Positions 17,756 to 27,444 of a stretch of 64,000 bases of DNA are shown in pieces. This DNA comes from a bacterium (GTDB taxonomy: Bacteria > SAR324 > XYD2-FULL-50-16). How positions within the stretch are numbered: position 1 is the first letter of the stretch; the number at the start of each line of letters is the position of its first letter. The stretch spans positions 42,443 through 106,442 of the forward strand of contig JAHJTV010000086.1 in NCBI GenBank assembly GCA_018829445.1, given 5' to 3'. The notes under the pieces were generated by a model. The model ran no database searches, was not told the DNA's origin, and worked only from the letters and a program-made list of their open reading frames with translations. A program made the position numbers and the translations under genes.

Positions 17756-18808
17756 TTATTTCAACAACAGGCGGATTTTGTCAAAAACACATTTTGGATC
17801 AATTAACTTCAGGCAGTTATAATGTCCAAAACGACATTCTCTTTTGAAGCAGGGAGAACAATCAATAGGTTTTTTGATGACATCGGCGTATTTGTTCAAG
17901 GGGCCTGTCCATATTGTTGAAGTGGAACCAAAAATGGCAATTTGTGGCTTCTGCAGTGCCGCCATAATATGCATGGTGCCTGAATCATTACTGACTAAAA
18001 GTCTGGAGTTTGCCAGAACGGCTATCAACTGATTAAGGGAGGTTTTTCCACAGAGATTGATAGCATTTTTAAAACCATCACTGAGGAATTCCCCAATTGA
18101 CGCATCAGCTTGAGTTCCTATGATCACAACATTAATATTCTCTTTTGCAAGCATTGAAATCAACTCCCGGAAGTGAGATGCCGGCCATTGCTTTGCAGGA
18201 CCGTAAATAGCGCCCGGGGCAACTGATATATAAGATTTCGGCAGCTCCGGTTCAATCTCACCCAAATGCTCTGATATCCAGTTTTGATTAACCTTTAATT
18301 CAGGATAATAATGGTTCTTGCCCTGGTAATCATCCAATAACTGCAAGTACTCCTGAATAAGATGTTGAGATCGGGGTTTTTGATTGTAGGACTTGTTCTT
18401 ATTTAACAACAACCCCCTAAAACCCCCTTTATATCCTATTCTATCCGGAATTTTTGCAGAGTATGCCATTAAAGCAGAAGAGAAACTGGGTGGCAAAACA
18501 TAGATCCGATCGCATTTAAGTCCACTCAGACTTTTCCCGTAAAGATATGCATTTGTCTTGAGTTTATCAAAGGGAAGAATCTCTCCTCTGTGAGGGAGAG
18601 GAAGATCTTCAAAACCACTTTTAACAATTAGATCAACTTTTGAGGTTGGAAAGAAATTCAAAACCGCCTTGATAAATGCGGTCGACATCATCAGATCCCC
18701 TAACCAATTGGGAGTTCTGATAATGATATTTGTCGAATCTGTGCAATTCTTATTTGCCACGAATAATCTAAATAAAGGTGAACTATAGACTTTGTACAAT
18801 CTGCCCAA
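17756..18808 (-). CDS. waaF: ADP-heptose:LPS heptosyltransferase II-like (GT9)
   Basis: Adds heptose to the inner core of LPS at the inner membrane. The GT9 signatures are all seen: RTPNWLGDLMMSTAFIKAV near the N-terminus, SVAPGAIYGPAKQWPASHF in the middle, VSNDSGTMHIMAALQKPQIA for nucleotide-sugar binding, and the four-cysteine tail CSPCFKRECRFGHYNCL that is typical of WaaF. The first 28 residues are not part of the family core, so translation may begin later, but no better ATG is in frame. It is probably the first gene of the two-gene glycosyltransferase operon on the minus strand. Confidence 0.88.
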   Translation of the reverse strand: MGRLYKVYSSPLFRLFVANKNCTDSTNIIIRTPNWLGDLMMSTAFIKAVLNFFPTSKVDLIVKSGFEDLPLPHRGEILPFDKLKTNAYLYGKSLSGLKCDRIYVLPPSFSSALMAYSAKIPDRIGYKGGFRGLLLNKNKSYNQKPRSQHLIQEYLQLLDDYQGKNHYYPELKVNQNWISEHLGEIEPELPKSYISVAPGAIYGPAKQWPASHFRELISMLAKENINVVIIGTQADASIGEFLSDGFKNAINLCGKTSLNQLIAVLANSRLLVSNDSGTMHIMAALQKPQIAIFGSTSTIWTGPLNKYADVIKKPIDCSPCFKRECRFGHYNCLKLIDPKCVFDKIRLLLK

Positions 18809-18937
18809 CCACTACTAATGTCCAACACAGGTAAATGGGATTATGTATCTGGTACAATAGGAGAGAAATAACACCATAAAACCTTACAATCAATGGGTTC
18901 TGTCAAATTTAGGTGAAAAAATCAGAGTTTTATAATC

Positions 18938-19606
18938 TTACTCCACGTTCGGTGGATTTGGACATATTCTAAAGTAGTAGTTTCGAGACTGGGTGGTTGC
19001 TTTTCTACCATGTTCTTCTGTTAGTGCAAACGACGGGGTGGATATTTGGTGAGGTCTGAAATAGTGCAGGTCTTTTGTCGGGTTATAGAGTATTTCACCT
19101 ATGTTGCTGATACCCTTTAAGGTCCAGTACTCAATCCATATTCGTTTCCCATCAGTGGGTTTGCTTTCATGGAGTTTTATCATTTTCAAATCCCATTTGT
19201 TAAAGCCCTTGGGAAGTTTTGATGTTCTTGTTGTATCCTCTTCACCTTCAACATCTGTTTTTATTGCAACTTCTTCTACTTTTTCAGGTTTTTTAAAATT
19301 TATTTCAGCAAAAATCCTTTTCCCAAGTACACCTTCCAAAGCCTTGTAGAAACGTTCATTAAACTCCTTTTCCAGTCCTGAGATTCTTGCAATAAATTCA
19401 TCTTTACCTTCACTGGATTGTAATGCAGAGTTTTCGTCTTCAGTCAGTTTTTCTTTACGAGCAGTTTTGATGGCTGGAATAAAGGCAGGTCCAAAAAGGG
19501 TTTGAAATGAAGATAATATGTTCTCTAGTTTTGTCAGTTGGTTCGATTTTCGTTCTTCAATTGAAAGGCTTTCCTCTTCTTCGTAAATCCGCTTCCACTC
19601 TTCCAA
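18938..19606 (-). CDS. Hypothetical protein, 222 residues
   Basis: No family recognised. The N-terminal half is strongly charged and predicted helical (EEEESLSIEERKSNQ, then GKDEFIARISGLEKEF), with no signal peptide or membrane segment. The C-terminal half (from about 140) looks like a compact domain rich in Trp and Tyr (KRIWIEYWTLKGISN, DLHYFRPHQ). The tail contains NYYFRICPNPPNVE. AAACCTTGGAAG precedes the ATG on the coding strand, a weak ribosome site. A 69-residue frame lies 77 bases upstream. Probably a lineage-specific cytoplasmic protein. Confidence 0.6.
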   Translation of the reverse strand: MEEWKRIYEEEESLSIEERKSNQLTKLENILSSFQTLFGPAFIPAIKTARKEKLTEDENSALQSSEGKDEFIARISGLEKEFNERFYKALEGVLGKRIFAEINFKKPEKVEEVAIKTDVEGEEDTTRTSKLPKGFNKWDLKMIKLHESKPTDGKRIWIEYWTLKGISNIGEILYNPTKDLHYFRPHQISTPSFALTEEHGRKATTQSRNYYFRICPNPPNVE

Positions 19607-19683
19607 GGTTTACTCCTAATCAGTTAAACTCCATTTGCTAGCCTTTCATATTCATTCAAAATGAATATCGACTATAAAAGAGT

Positions 19684-19893
19684 TTAACTTTTTTCGCTAT
19701 TCTTTTCCAGTGTACCTTCACCATATTTAAATGGATTTTCAATTCTTGTGCTGCAATTGGAAACAATTCTCTGGGCTTCCTTTAAAGCCATCTTTTCTTT
19801 TGATGACATTGTGTATAGAGCCCCATCTTTCTTTTCCTCAGAATCTCTTCTCAGACCGGGGAAAACCGGTTCTAACATGCGTATCAGATTCAT
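19684..19893 (-). CDS. Small hypothetical protein, 69 residues
   Basis: A short frame on the minus strand directly upstream of the 222-residue hypothetical gene. The product is polar (RRDSEEKKDGALYTMSS, then EKMALKEAQRIVSN) with no signal or membrane segment. Support is weak: no clear Shine-Dalgarno and no recognised family. Codon usage and same-strand position make it plausible as the first gene of a two-gene unit. Confidence 0.35.
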   Translation of the reverse strand: MNLIRMLEPVFPGLRRDSEEKKDGALYTMSSKEKMALKEAQRIVSNCSTRIENPFKYGEGTLEKNSEKS

Positions 19894-20485
19894 TGTATTG
19901 TATTTGTGGCTATAAGTTAGTAAGTTATTGACAACAAAAACATCTCTTTCTATTACCGATAGTTAATACTTAACCTGTGAAAAATTAAGCATATTTTTTA
20001 AAAATATGCCAGCTTTTTTTTAAAATTAGTGTTAATTATTTGTGAAAATTTTCATCAGAATCTTTTTAACCGTAAAAACCTAAGATTCTTTATTAAAAAA
20101 GGATTGGTTCTATATATGGCTAAAGACTCGGGTTTTGCTTTTCCTGAGGTATTACTGATGCCTAGTTCAATAGATTTTGTTATAATCATTTAAACGAATT
20201 CAGGAAGGGCTATAGACTCCTTGTTGACTAAAGATATTAAGACTTTGGGAAAATGGTCTCCATTTCAGAAATGACTTATTAATGGATTGATCCGCCAATC
20301 TATTAATAATAAAACCTTGAATTTTCTTAGACTGGCAGACGAATACAACGGCAATGGTTACCGGATTGATTTATCTCCCACTTAACCTTGAAGTTGTTTT
20401 CTTTATATTCTAAGTTATTTCAAAATCACCTGATTTAAATAAGCATTAATCTATCAGTTCAATTCAACTGTTTCTTAGAATCTGA
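19894..20485. other. 592-base AT-rich intergenic region
   Basis: No gene is supported on either strand. The only structure seen is a perfect palindrome near 19990-20009 (GCATATTTTT paired with AAAAATATGC), which could form an AT-rich hairpin between divergently transcribed genes. Promoters for both neighbours must lie here, but no convincing -35/-10 pair stands out among the AT tracts. Confidence 0.5.
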
Positions 20486-21910
20486 ATGGCTAAAGTAGAA
20501 AAAATAGACAAATGGCTGGATTCTGCAGAAGAGGAAATACTTGCAAAATCCAAGAAAGAAGGTGCAACACCACTTGCCGGAACAAAATCAAAATCTAAAA
20601 AACATACTAAATTCAAGGCTTTCGCTCCTGCCAACGAATTGGCTCAAAAGATCCAACTTTTGTTGAAGGAAGCTCCGGATTCTCCTGTCTTTTTTGGGAA
20701 AAGAAAACTCAAAGTTAAAACAAAAGAGAAAAAGAGGCATCTGTTTAGAAAGAAAAAATATCCAAATCTTACAGCTTTGAGAGTTGATCTCAATAAGTTA
20801 ACCGACAAGGGAAAACCGGATAGTCTTAACCGCCAAAAAGTCAGAAACGATCTAAAAAACTATCCGGAAATACCTGATTTACATGTCATTAATGCTATTT
20901 ATACCTATCAGGATATCCCCCGTCAGGAAAAAAACGCGATCGTCAGTCAACTCTCTCAAAACAAGCTAAACGAAGTTCAGCTTCAACAACTGCGAAAAGC
21001 GATTGATGAGATAGTCATGGCCTTTCATAATGGAGGATTGAACGTATTTAATGTCAACTGGTTTATCAAAATCTATATTGACTATCTGAATGTTTATAAA
21101 GGGAGATTGACATATGAATACAACGCAATTGAAGGAAGAAATGATAAACAACTTGTGGAGCTGGGCAAGAAAATAAAGGGGAAACAAGCTGAAATCATAA
21201 CACTGCTTTCCATCAAAGAAAAACTGGGTGGAATCTCCAGACTGAGCAGAAGATTGAATGGTACAACCTATCTTTCCGATAGTTTTTCAGTTCTGGAGAT
21301 CAAAAAAGCCGCTTATGCCGTTCAAAGTGGAGAGCCTACCAAAACAATCAACGAGGACAGAACGGCAGCAAAAATAATGTTTGTGCTGATTACTATTCTA
21401 TTTTTACTCGCCAGAATTCCCATTATGAAGGATCTGGTTGAAAGTGTTCTGAAAGAGATTCCGGATGAAGATAAGCCAACCCAACTCAGAAAAAGAATGG
21501 TTCTCACCATTATGCTCACAACCGAGTTTGAAAAATCACTTGTGGGAGAGGATAAGCAGAAAGCACGAGATGCCGGTGACATGGCTTATTCGTATTGTCT
21601 GGCAACTATCAACAACTTTGTAAAAGGAAATGTTATCAAGGAACAGTATGAGGTCGATCCTTATCTAAAAGCTATCTGGCTGGTAAAAAGTTCCGATGGA
21701 TTGTACAGTCAGCAGAAATACAAAGAGATGTTAAGCCAGGCATATAAAATGGTGAATACGCTTTCCGGAGAACAGAACTACTTAAAAGAACCTTTACGGG
21801 AAACTATTGTTGATATCGCTAACCGTTATCTTTATCAACTTGATTCTATTATGGATCATCACGGCTGGCTTGGTGAAACCGAGAGTGATTCCTGGAGAAA
21901 CCGAAAATAA
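20486..21910 (+). CDS. Hypothetical 474-residue protein with one membrane segment
   Basis: No family recognised. Residues 1-90 are very basic and probably disordered (KSKSKKHTKFKAF, KRKLKVKTKEKKRHLF). Residues 95-290 are mainly helical. One strongly hydrophobic segment, IMFVLITILFLLARIPI (about 295-312), is followed by an acidic/basic helical domain with KRMVLTIMLTTEFEKSL and a YKEMLSQAYKM helix. No signal peptide is seen, so the basic N-terminus is likely cytoplasmic and could contact nucleic acid or acidic lipids. A ParA-like ATPase starts 260 bases downstream on the same strand. A partition or positioning partner is a reasonable guess only. Confidence 0.7.
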   Translation: MAKVEKIDKWLDSAEEEILAKSKKEGATPLAGTKSKSKKHTKFKAFAPANELAQKIQLLLKEAPDSPVFFGKRKLKVKTKEKKRHLFRKKKYPNLTALRVDLNKLTDKGKPDSLNRQKVRNDLKNYPEIPDLHVINAIYTYQDIPRQEKNAIVSQLSQNKLNEVQLQQLRKAIDEIVMAFHNGGLNVFNVNWFIKIYIDYLNVYKGRLTYEYNAIEGRNDKQLVELGKKIKGKQAEIITLLSIKEKLGGISRLSRRLNGTTYLSDSFSVLEIKKAAYAVQSGEPTKTINEDRTAAKIMFVLITILFLLARIPIMKDLVESVLKEIPDEDKPTQLRKRMVLTIMLTTEFEKSLVGEDKQKARDAGDMAYSYCLATINNFVKGNVIKEQYEVDPYLKAIWLVKSSDGLYSQQKYKEMLSQAYKMVNTLSGEQNYLKEPLRETIVDIANRYLYQLDSIMDHHGWLGETESDSWRNRK

Positions 21911-22170
21911 GAGCGGTATCAGTGTATACAATTACGGACTCACTTCCAGTCATTTCGATTCTCGCCTGGTTCAAATGAAACATGTCCTTTACTTTTTCCC
22001 AATGTGGATATACTATTTCATTAATTTACTTTTTGAAAGATTGAGCCCAAACTCGTCTTTTTATATCAGACTTATAAACGATTTTAAAAGTAAAATGCCT
22101 CAATGAGTGCATTATATTCTTAAAATCCAATTCAAGATATTTTCTCCCTGGAATCAGATACAGGACACTT

Positions 22171-22944
22171 ATGACAGCAATTATCTCTTTTGTAAGTCAG
22201 AAAGGAGGGGTCGGGAAGACAACGAGCGCAATTAACCTGGCAACTGCTTTTGCCTTCGGGGGCTACTCGGTTCTACTGGTGGATCTTGATCCTCAAAGTT
22301 CCATCCGCTTTTCTGTCGGGATAAATCAGAAAATACCCGTGGGAACAAAAGAGCTGTTTTTGAATCCGGATATACCCATAGCTGATTTGGTTCAAGACAC
22401 GGATCATGAAAACATGGATTTTATATTCTCCAATATTGAAACCATAAGTAACGAACGGTCCGTGTTTAAAATTGGCGACAACTCGAAATTTCTAAAGGAG
22501 CGTTTGGCTTCAGTCTCCGATACTTATGATTTCGTGATAATTGATGCCCCGGCGTCAACCAACAATATGGCTATCAACGCCATCTATTGTTCCGATCTCA
22601 TCGTCCTTCCTCTTCAATGTGAGAGTTTGGCAATCAAATCGTTGAAAAGATTTTTAGTGGCATTTAACGAGTTGCAACAGAAGCTGACCGATAAGAATCT
22701 GAGATTGGCAGGCATTCTGTTAACCATGTATGATCGTGAAATAGAGGTTCACAGGAAAGTCAGTCAACAGTTGTATAAGGCATTATCCGATTCGGTTTTT
22801 GAGACCATCATTCCCAGAAACGAAGCTATTATTGAAGCAAGTGCCATCGGGAAATCGGTTATCACTTATAAGCTAAACTCCATCGGTGCAACAGCTTATA
22901 TAAGATTGATGAATGAATTAGTAGATAAATTTTATCTCCGTTAA
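22171..22944 (+). CDS. ParA/Soj-family ATPase
   Basis: A 257-residue deviant-Walker ATPase of the kind that moves chromosomes, plasmids or protein complexes along nucleoid or membrane. It shows the Walker A loop KGGVGKTTSAINLA near residue 11, Walker A' VLLVDLDPQSSIRFS, and Walker B DFVIIDAPASTNNMA, with LPLQCESLAIKSLKRF after it. No HTH N-terminus and no neighbouring parB or parS site is seen, so this is an orphan ParA. The gene upstream encodes a membrane protein with a basic N-terminus; downstream, nusB starts 8 bases after the stop and is probably cotranscribed. Confidence 0.9.
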   Translation: MTAIISFVSQKGGVGKTTSAINLATAFAFGGYSVLLVDLDPQSSIRFSVGINQKIPVGTKELFLNPDIPIADLVQDTDHENMDFIFSNIETISNERSVFKIGDNSKFLKERLASVSDTYDFVIIDAPASTNNMAINAIYCSDLIVLPLQCESLAIKSLKRFLVAFNELQQKLTDKNLRLAGILLTMYDREIEVHRKVSQQLYKALSDSVFETIIPRNEAIIEASAIGKSVITYKLNSIGATAYIRLMNELVDKFYLR

Positions 22945-22952
22945 TATAATCC

Positions 22953-23387
22953 ATGCCAATTCCAACTCGCCATAGTGCCAGAATTCTAGCACTTCAGATT
23001 GTCTACAGCCGGGAAAAACTAGGTGTTAATCATACCGGAGAAAGTGCTGTTTTTGATGAGAGTCTTCTCAAGGGTAAGTACAAAGAGTTTAGTTCCCTAT
23101 TGATTGAAACCACCTGGAACAATCTGACGAATGTTGACCAAACCATCCAAAAATATCTGAAGAACTGGAAACAGACCAGATTGACTGATACATTGAATGC
23201 TTTATTGAGGATCAGTGTAGCTGAAATGCTTTACTTTCCCGATACGGAAAGCAAAATAATCATTAACGAAGCCATTGAAATTTGTAGGGAATTTGTGGAT
23301 GAAAAAGCCACAAAAATGTGCAATGGAGTCCTTCATTCCGTTTCAAAAGAAATTAGACTTGTATCTTCAGACGAGAAAGAAGGATAA
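22953..23387 (+). CDS. nusB: Transcription antitermination factor NusB
   Basis: RNA-binding helical protein that joins NusE at boxA in rRNA leaders. At 144 residues the length is right. The N-terminal RHSARILALQIVYSREKLG matches the arginine-rich NusB start, and the C-terminal part shows LNALLRISVAEMLYFPDT followed by IIINEAIEICREFVDEKA, both typical NusB helices. The middle region is more divergent than in enteric NusB. It lies 8 bases after the ParA gene and 54 bases before the TesA-like gene, in the same direction. Confidence 0.85.
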   Translation: MPIPTRHSARILALQIVYSREKLGVNHTGESAVFDESLLKGKYKEFSSLLIETTWNNLTNVDQTIQKYLKNWKQTRLTDTLNALLRISVAEMLYFPDTESKIIINEAIEICREFVDEKATKMCNGVLHSVSKEIRLVSSDEKEG

Positions 23388-23441
23388 TATAAATAAACTA
23401 TACTGATTGGTTTCTTTATAACATCCTGAAAAATCTCAACC

Positions 23442-24161
23442 ATGTCCGCGAGACTTGAAAACGCTTTAAAATCAGTACCTCACCCCATATTTGATAGATT
23501 CCTCCAGTTTTCAAGTGGGAAAATCAAAAAGAAACGACCCCTCAGGCTGACATTTTTTTTAATCAGTCTGGTTACTTTTTTTATAGTTTTCTCCCCGTCA
23601 CTGGTCGCCAATACCAGGATTTTGGTTCTGGGTGATTCGCTAACTGCCGGATTCGGTTTGGAAAAAGATGAAGCCTTTCCCTATTTACTCAACCAGCAAC
23701 TAATCAAGCTTGGATACAAAGAGACGGAAGTTATCAATGGCGGTTTCAGCGGTTCAACATCTGCCAGTGCTATTAAAAGAATGCGCTGGTATCTAAAAAT
23801 AAAGCCGGATATTTTAATTCTTGAGCTGGGAGCGAATGACGGTTTGAGAGGTCACAAAATCGAGTCCATCAGGAAAAATCTGGAAGATGCCATTCGTCTG
23901 GCATTGGATAATGGTATCAAAGTTATCCTGGCTGGAATGAAAATGCCGAGGAACTATGGTGAAGATTATACCAACCAGTTTGAAGCAATTTACTGGTCGC
24001 TGGCTGAGGAATATTCAATCACCCTTATTCCTTTTCTACTTGAAGGTGTTGCGGGGAAACCCGAATTAAATCTGGCAGATGGAATTCACCCAAATCCTGA
24101 AGGTCAGGAGATTGTGTCCAAAACCGTATTAAAATATGTTCTTCCCCTGTTAAAAAAGTAA
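23442..24161 (+). CDS. tesA: TesA-like SGNH lysophospholipase/thioesterase
   Basis: SGNH hydrolase that cleaves acyl esters or thioesters, predicted to be exported. All four blocks are present: GDSLTAGFG (nucleophile Ser), NGGFSGSTSAS (Gly), ELGANDGLRG (Asn), and DGIHPNPEGQEIV (catalytic Asp and His). A basic segment KIKKKRPLRL and a hydrophobic stretch (about 36-50) precede the catalytic domain and act as signal anchor or signal peptide. The first 30 residues before it are unusual, so translation may start later, but I see no other in-frame ATG. Gene order tesA, ATPase, permease is the conserved tesA-ybbA-ybbP arrangement. Confidence 0.9.
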   Translation: MSARLENALKSVPHPIFDRFLQFSSGKIKKKRPLRLTFFLISLVTFFIVFSPSLVANTRILVLGDSLTAGFGLEKDEAFPYLLNQQLIKLGYKETEVINGGFSGSTSASAIKRMRWYLKIKPDILILELGANDGLRGHKIESIRKNLEDAIRLALDNGIKVILAGMKMPRNYGEDYTNQFEAIYWSLAEEYSITLIPFLLEGVAGKPELNLADGIHPNPEGQEIVSKTVLKYVLPLLKK

Positions 24162-24206
24162 CACAAATACTGTAACGATTAAAAAATCTAATTTTAAGAA
24201 TGGATT

Positions 24207-24884
24207 ATGATTCTACAACTCAAAGCCCTTTCCAAGATCTATCCATCCTCTGAAGGCGTTGAAGAGGTGCCCGTTTTTACCGATCTTAATCTGAATGTTG
24301 AAAAAGGTGAAACGGTTGCCGTCCTGGGACGTTCCGGTAGCGGGAAATCCACCTTGTTGTCTTTAATTGCCGGATTGGACTCTCCAACCTCCGGAGAGGT
24401 AAAAATCAATGAACATTCCCTTGGGTCAATGAATGAAAAATCCCTCGCCAGGTTCAGAGTTAAAAATATCGGGATTATCTTTCAACAATTTCACCTGATG
24501 CCCCACCTCACAGCCGTTGAGAATGTCAGTCTTCCTTTGGAACTGGCGCATGACGTCAATGCGAAGAAAAAAGCATTGGAGGTGCTGGAGCAAATTGGTC
24601 TTTCCCCAAGGAAAAATCACTTTCCGTATCAATTAAGCGGGGGAGAATGCCAAAGGGTAGCAATTGGAAGAGCCCTGGTGGTTGAACCGTCCATTCTCCT
24701 GGCAGATGAGCCGACCGGCAACCTGGATGAGAAGACCGGTGACCAGTTGTCCCATCTATTGTTTAATCTTGTTGAATCGATCAATATGACACTCTTACTG
24801 GTAAGCCATAATAAAAGCTTAGCCAACAGATGCTCCAGAAAACTGACCCTGCAAAACGGTAAATTGAATGATGATCTGGTTTAA
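24207..24884 (+). CDS. ybbA: ABC transporter ATPase, YbbA/LolD type
   Basis: ATP-binding subunit of 225 residues working with the FtsX-like permease that follows. Walker A is GRSGSGKSTLLSL, the Q-loop lies in IIFQQFHLMPHLTAVENV, the signature is LSGGECQRVAIGRAL, and Walker B is ILLADEPTGNLDEKTG with His in LVSHNKSLA. The EPTGNLD form is typical of the MacB/LolD/YbbA class, which drives mechanotransmission rather than classical uptake. It overlaps the permease gene by 17 bases and follows tesA by 45 bases. Confidence 0.95.
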   Translation: MILQLKALSKIYPSSEGVEEVPVFTDLNLNVEKGETVAVLGRSGSGKSTLLSLIAGLDSPTSGEVKINEHSLGSMNEKSLARFRVKNIGIIFQQFHLMPHLTAVENVSLPLELAHDVNAKKKALEVLEQIGLSPRKNHFPYQLSGGECQRVAIGRALVVEPSILLADEPTGNLDEKTGDQLSHLLFNLVESINMTLLLVSHNKSLANRCSRKLTLQNGKLNDDLV

Positions 24885-27444
24885 ACTGGCATATAAAGAG
24901 ATTCGTAATAATCCCCGATTCAGTCTGTTTTTTATATTAAATCTGTCCCTGGGATTGGTAGGCTTTATCGCCCTGAACTCATTCCAGGTGTCCATCAGTC
25001 GGCATATTTCCAATCAATCCAGAGCTATCCTCTCAGCAGATATCGATATTCGAAGCAACGACGAACTGACAGCATCAGACCTGGCGATCCTTGAAAATGA
25101 AATTGGAACAATTACTGCCAAGACAAAACGAATCGACTTTCTATCCATGATTGCCGCAAAAACGGATTCAAGATTGGTGCAGATATTGGCCGTTGATCAG
25201 GGATATCCGCTGTACGGTGAGATTAAACTGGGGTCTCAGCAAACCGCTTCCCCAAAGAACATGGAAGAACAATTGATCGACAGTGCCTCCATTTGGGTTC
25301 AACCCGAAATACTAACTGCTTTGGATTCAAAACTGGGAGATACGGTTTCAATTGGTGTTAAAACCTTCAAAATATCAGATACAATAGTGGACACATCCAC
25401 TGGATTTGCCTTGTCAGGAGGTTTTGCCTATCGAATTTTTATGGGATTGGAACAAGCAAAAAAAACAGGATTAATCGACAAAGGCAGTCGAAGATACCAT
25501 CACTATTTATATTCTATCCCCGCTACTGTTGATGTTGAACTGCTTGCAGAACGTTTAAAAAGAACCGCCTCTCAACATTTTGGAGGGAATTCACGTATCT
25601 CCATTCAAACTCATAATAACGCTGGCAGGCGATTAACCCGTTTTCATGGTTATGTGAGTGATTATCTGGGACTGGTTTCGCTGGTCGCTCTGTTTTTAGC
25701 AGGAGTTGGCACTGCCTACCTGTTTAGGAGTTACCTGGGGGCAAATTTAAAAGACATCGCAATTCTCATGATGCTGGGAGCTGAAAAGAAGAAAACCTAT
25801 TTCTTTTTGTTGATACAACTAGCCGCTTTGGGAGCTGTTTCAGCGTTATTTGCCTTTCTCCTGTCGTTTTTGTTTCTGCCGCTTCTGACCTCTCTAATGA
25901 TCGATTTTTTACCGAAAGGATTTACCACTGTATTCAGCTGGCAAAGTGTTTTCCTGGCATTCTTGATGGGAGTGATGGGGAGCATTCTTTTCTGTCTTCC
26001 GATCTTAAAGAAGATCCATAATCTGAAACCAATGATCGTGTTTAATGAAGATCAGAGATCCTCAACAACAAGAAAATTCGACCCCATAAATCTTATTTCC
26101 TACGCACCGCTCTTGGTTACTTTCTGGTTGCTGTCTGTCTGGCAATCTAACTCCTGGATTATCGGGAGTGTCTTCATTGCCAGTCTGATCGGATCATTTA
26201 TTGTCCTGGGGATTATCGGCTGGGCACTGATAATAGCTGCCAATAAAATATCACCGGAAAGTCATCTGGTAATAAAACTGGCGTTTAGAAATCTATATCG
26301 CAATAAAATCGCTGTTATTTCAAGTTTCCTGGCAATCGGTTTGGGATCATTATTAATCAACCTCATCCCTCAAATTGATTATGGTTTGCAACAAGAGATT
26401 CAACATCCTCAGTCGACACATTTACCTTCCTTTTTTCTGTTTGATATCCAGCCGGATCAAGTCAGCCCATTAGAATCACTCCTGGCTGATTATGATTATA
26501 AAATGGATAATGTCTCTCCGTGGATAGAAGCCAGATTGATTCATATTAATGATGTTGAACTGCAAAGAACAGATCAGGTTGAAGAGGAAGGCTCTCAGGA
26601 ACAAAGACGGGCACGCCATTCAAGGAGAAGAACTCAAAATCTGAGTTATCGCCTGAACCTGTATGACTCCGAAAACATTGTTAAAGGGAAGATTTTTTCG
26701 GGTACTTATAACCCTGAATCCGGATTACTCCCGGAGATATCACTGGATTTCAGATATTCCGATTCGCTTAATACATCGGTGGGTGATACTTTGACGTTTG
26801 ACGTACAGGGGATTCCTGTCCAGGGCAGAATTGTCAATGTCAGGAGGATTCAGTGGCAGACAATGCAGCCAAATTTTTATGTGCTTTTTCAACCCGGTGT
26901 TCTTGAAGATGCACCCAGTACCTTTCTCGGCACCATTTACAAGGTCAAAGAGGAAGATAGAGTCATGCTCCAAAACAAGATTGTCAGCCAATTCCCTAAT
27001 GTTTCGATGGTTGATATCACCTTGGCAGTCAATAAAGCTTTTGAAATTACTGGACAAATAAGCTGGGCAATTCAAGTCATGGCGTTCTCCGCCATATTCG
27101 TGGGAATGATTGTGGTCTATTCCATTTCACGTTACAATTCCCAAACCAGAATGAAGGAGATCAATCTATTAAAGGTATTAGGTGCCAGTTTTAATAATAT
27201 CAAACAGATCATCCTACTCGAATTTTATATGTTTGGATTAACGGCATCATTTTTCGGATCATTGTTAAGTTTGGTTGCCTCCCGAATACTGTCCTATTTA
27301 ATTTTTGACAGCATCTGGGCAGTCTCCTGGCAAATTGCAATTATTACAATATTATCCGTAACCTTCCTGACAATGCTGTCAGCCTATATGGGAACCAGGA
27401 AAGTCCTCCTGCAGAAACCGGTTTTTTTGCTGCAGGCGTTATAA
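24868..27444 (+). CDS. ybbP: FtsX-like permease, YbbP type
   Basis: Inner-membrane partner of the preceding ATPase. The 858-residue protein has the duplicated layout of the YbbP family: an N-terminal membrane helix (about 12-34), a periplasmic domain, a first FtsX block of three helices (about 265-390), a central helix pair (about 405-455), a second periplasmic domain, and a final FtsX block (about 730-850) with SRYNSQTRMKEINLLKVLGA. An arginine-rich patch (RRARHSRRRTQ, about residue 575) precedes NLSYRLNL in the second periplasmic domain; a related basic segment occurs at this point in other YbbP proteins. The substrate is unknown; linkage to TesA suggests lipid or lipoprotein-related work. 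Confidence 0.9.
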   Translation: MMIWFKLAYKEIRNNPRFSLFFILNLSLGLVGFIALNSFQVSISRHISNQSRAILSADIDIRSNDELTASDLAILENEIGTITAKTKRIDFLSMIAAKTDSRLVQILAVDQGYPLYGEIKLGSQQTASPKNMEEQLIDSASIWVQPEILTALDSKLGDTVSIGVKTFKISDTIVDTSTGFALSGGFAYRIFMGLEQAKKTGLIDKGSRRYHHYLYSIPATVDVELLAERLKRTASQHFGGNSRISIQTHNNAGRRLTRFHGYVSDYLGLVSLVALFLAGVGTAYLFRSYLGANLKDIAILMMLGAEKKKTYFFLLIQLAALGAVSALFAFLLSFLFLPLLTSLMIDFLPKGFTTVFSWQSVFLAFLMGVMGSILFCLPILKKIHNLKPMIVFNEDQRSSTTRKFDPINLISYAPLLVTFWLLSVWQSNSWIIGSVFIASLIGSFIVLGIIGWALIIAANKISPESHLVIKLAFRNLYRNKIAVISSFLAIGLGSLLINLIPQIDYGLQQEIQHPQSTHLPSFFLFDIQPDQVSPLESLLADYDYKMDNVSPWIEARLIHINDVELQRTDQVEEEGSQEQRRARHSRRRTQNLSYRLNLYDSENIVKGKIFSGTYNPESGLLPEISLDFRYSDSLNTSVGDTLTFDVQGIPVQGRIVNVRRIQWQTMQPNFYVLFQPGVLEDAPSTFLGTIYKVKEEDRVMLQNKIVSQFPNVSMVDITLAVNKAFEITGQISWAIQVMAFSAIFVGMIVVYSISRYNSQTRMKEINLLKVLGASFNNIKQIILLEFYMFGLTASFFGSLLSLVASRILSYLIFDSIWAVSWQIAIITILSVTFLTMLSAYMGTRKVLLQKPVFLLQAL

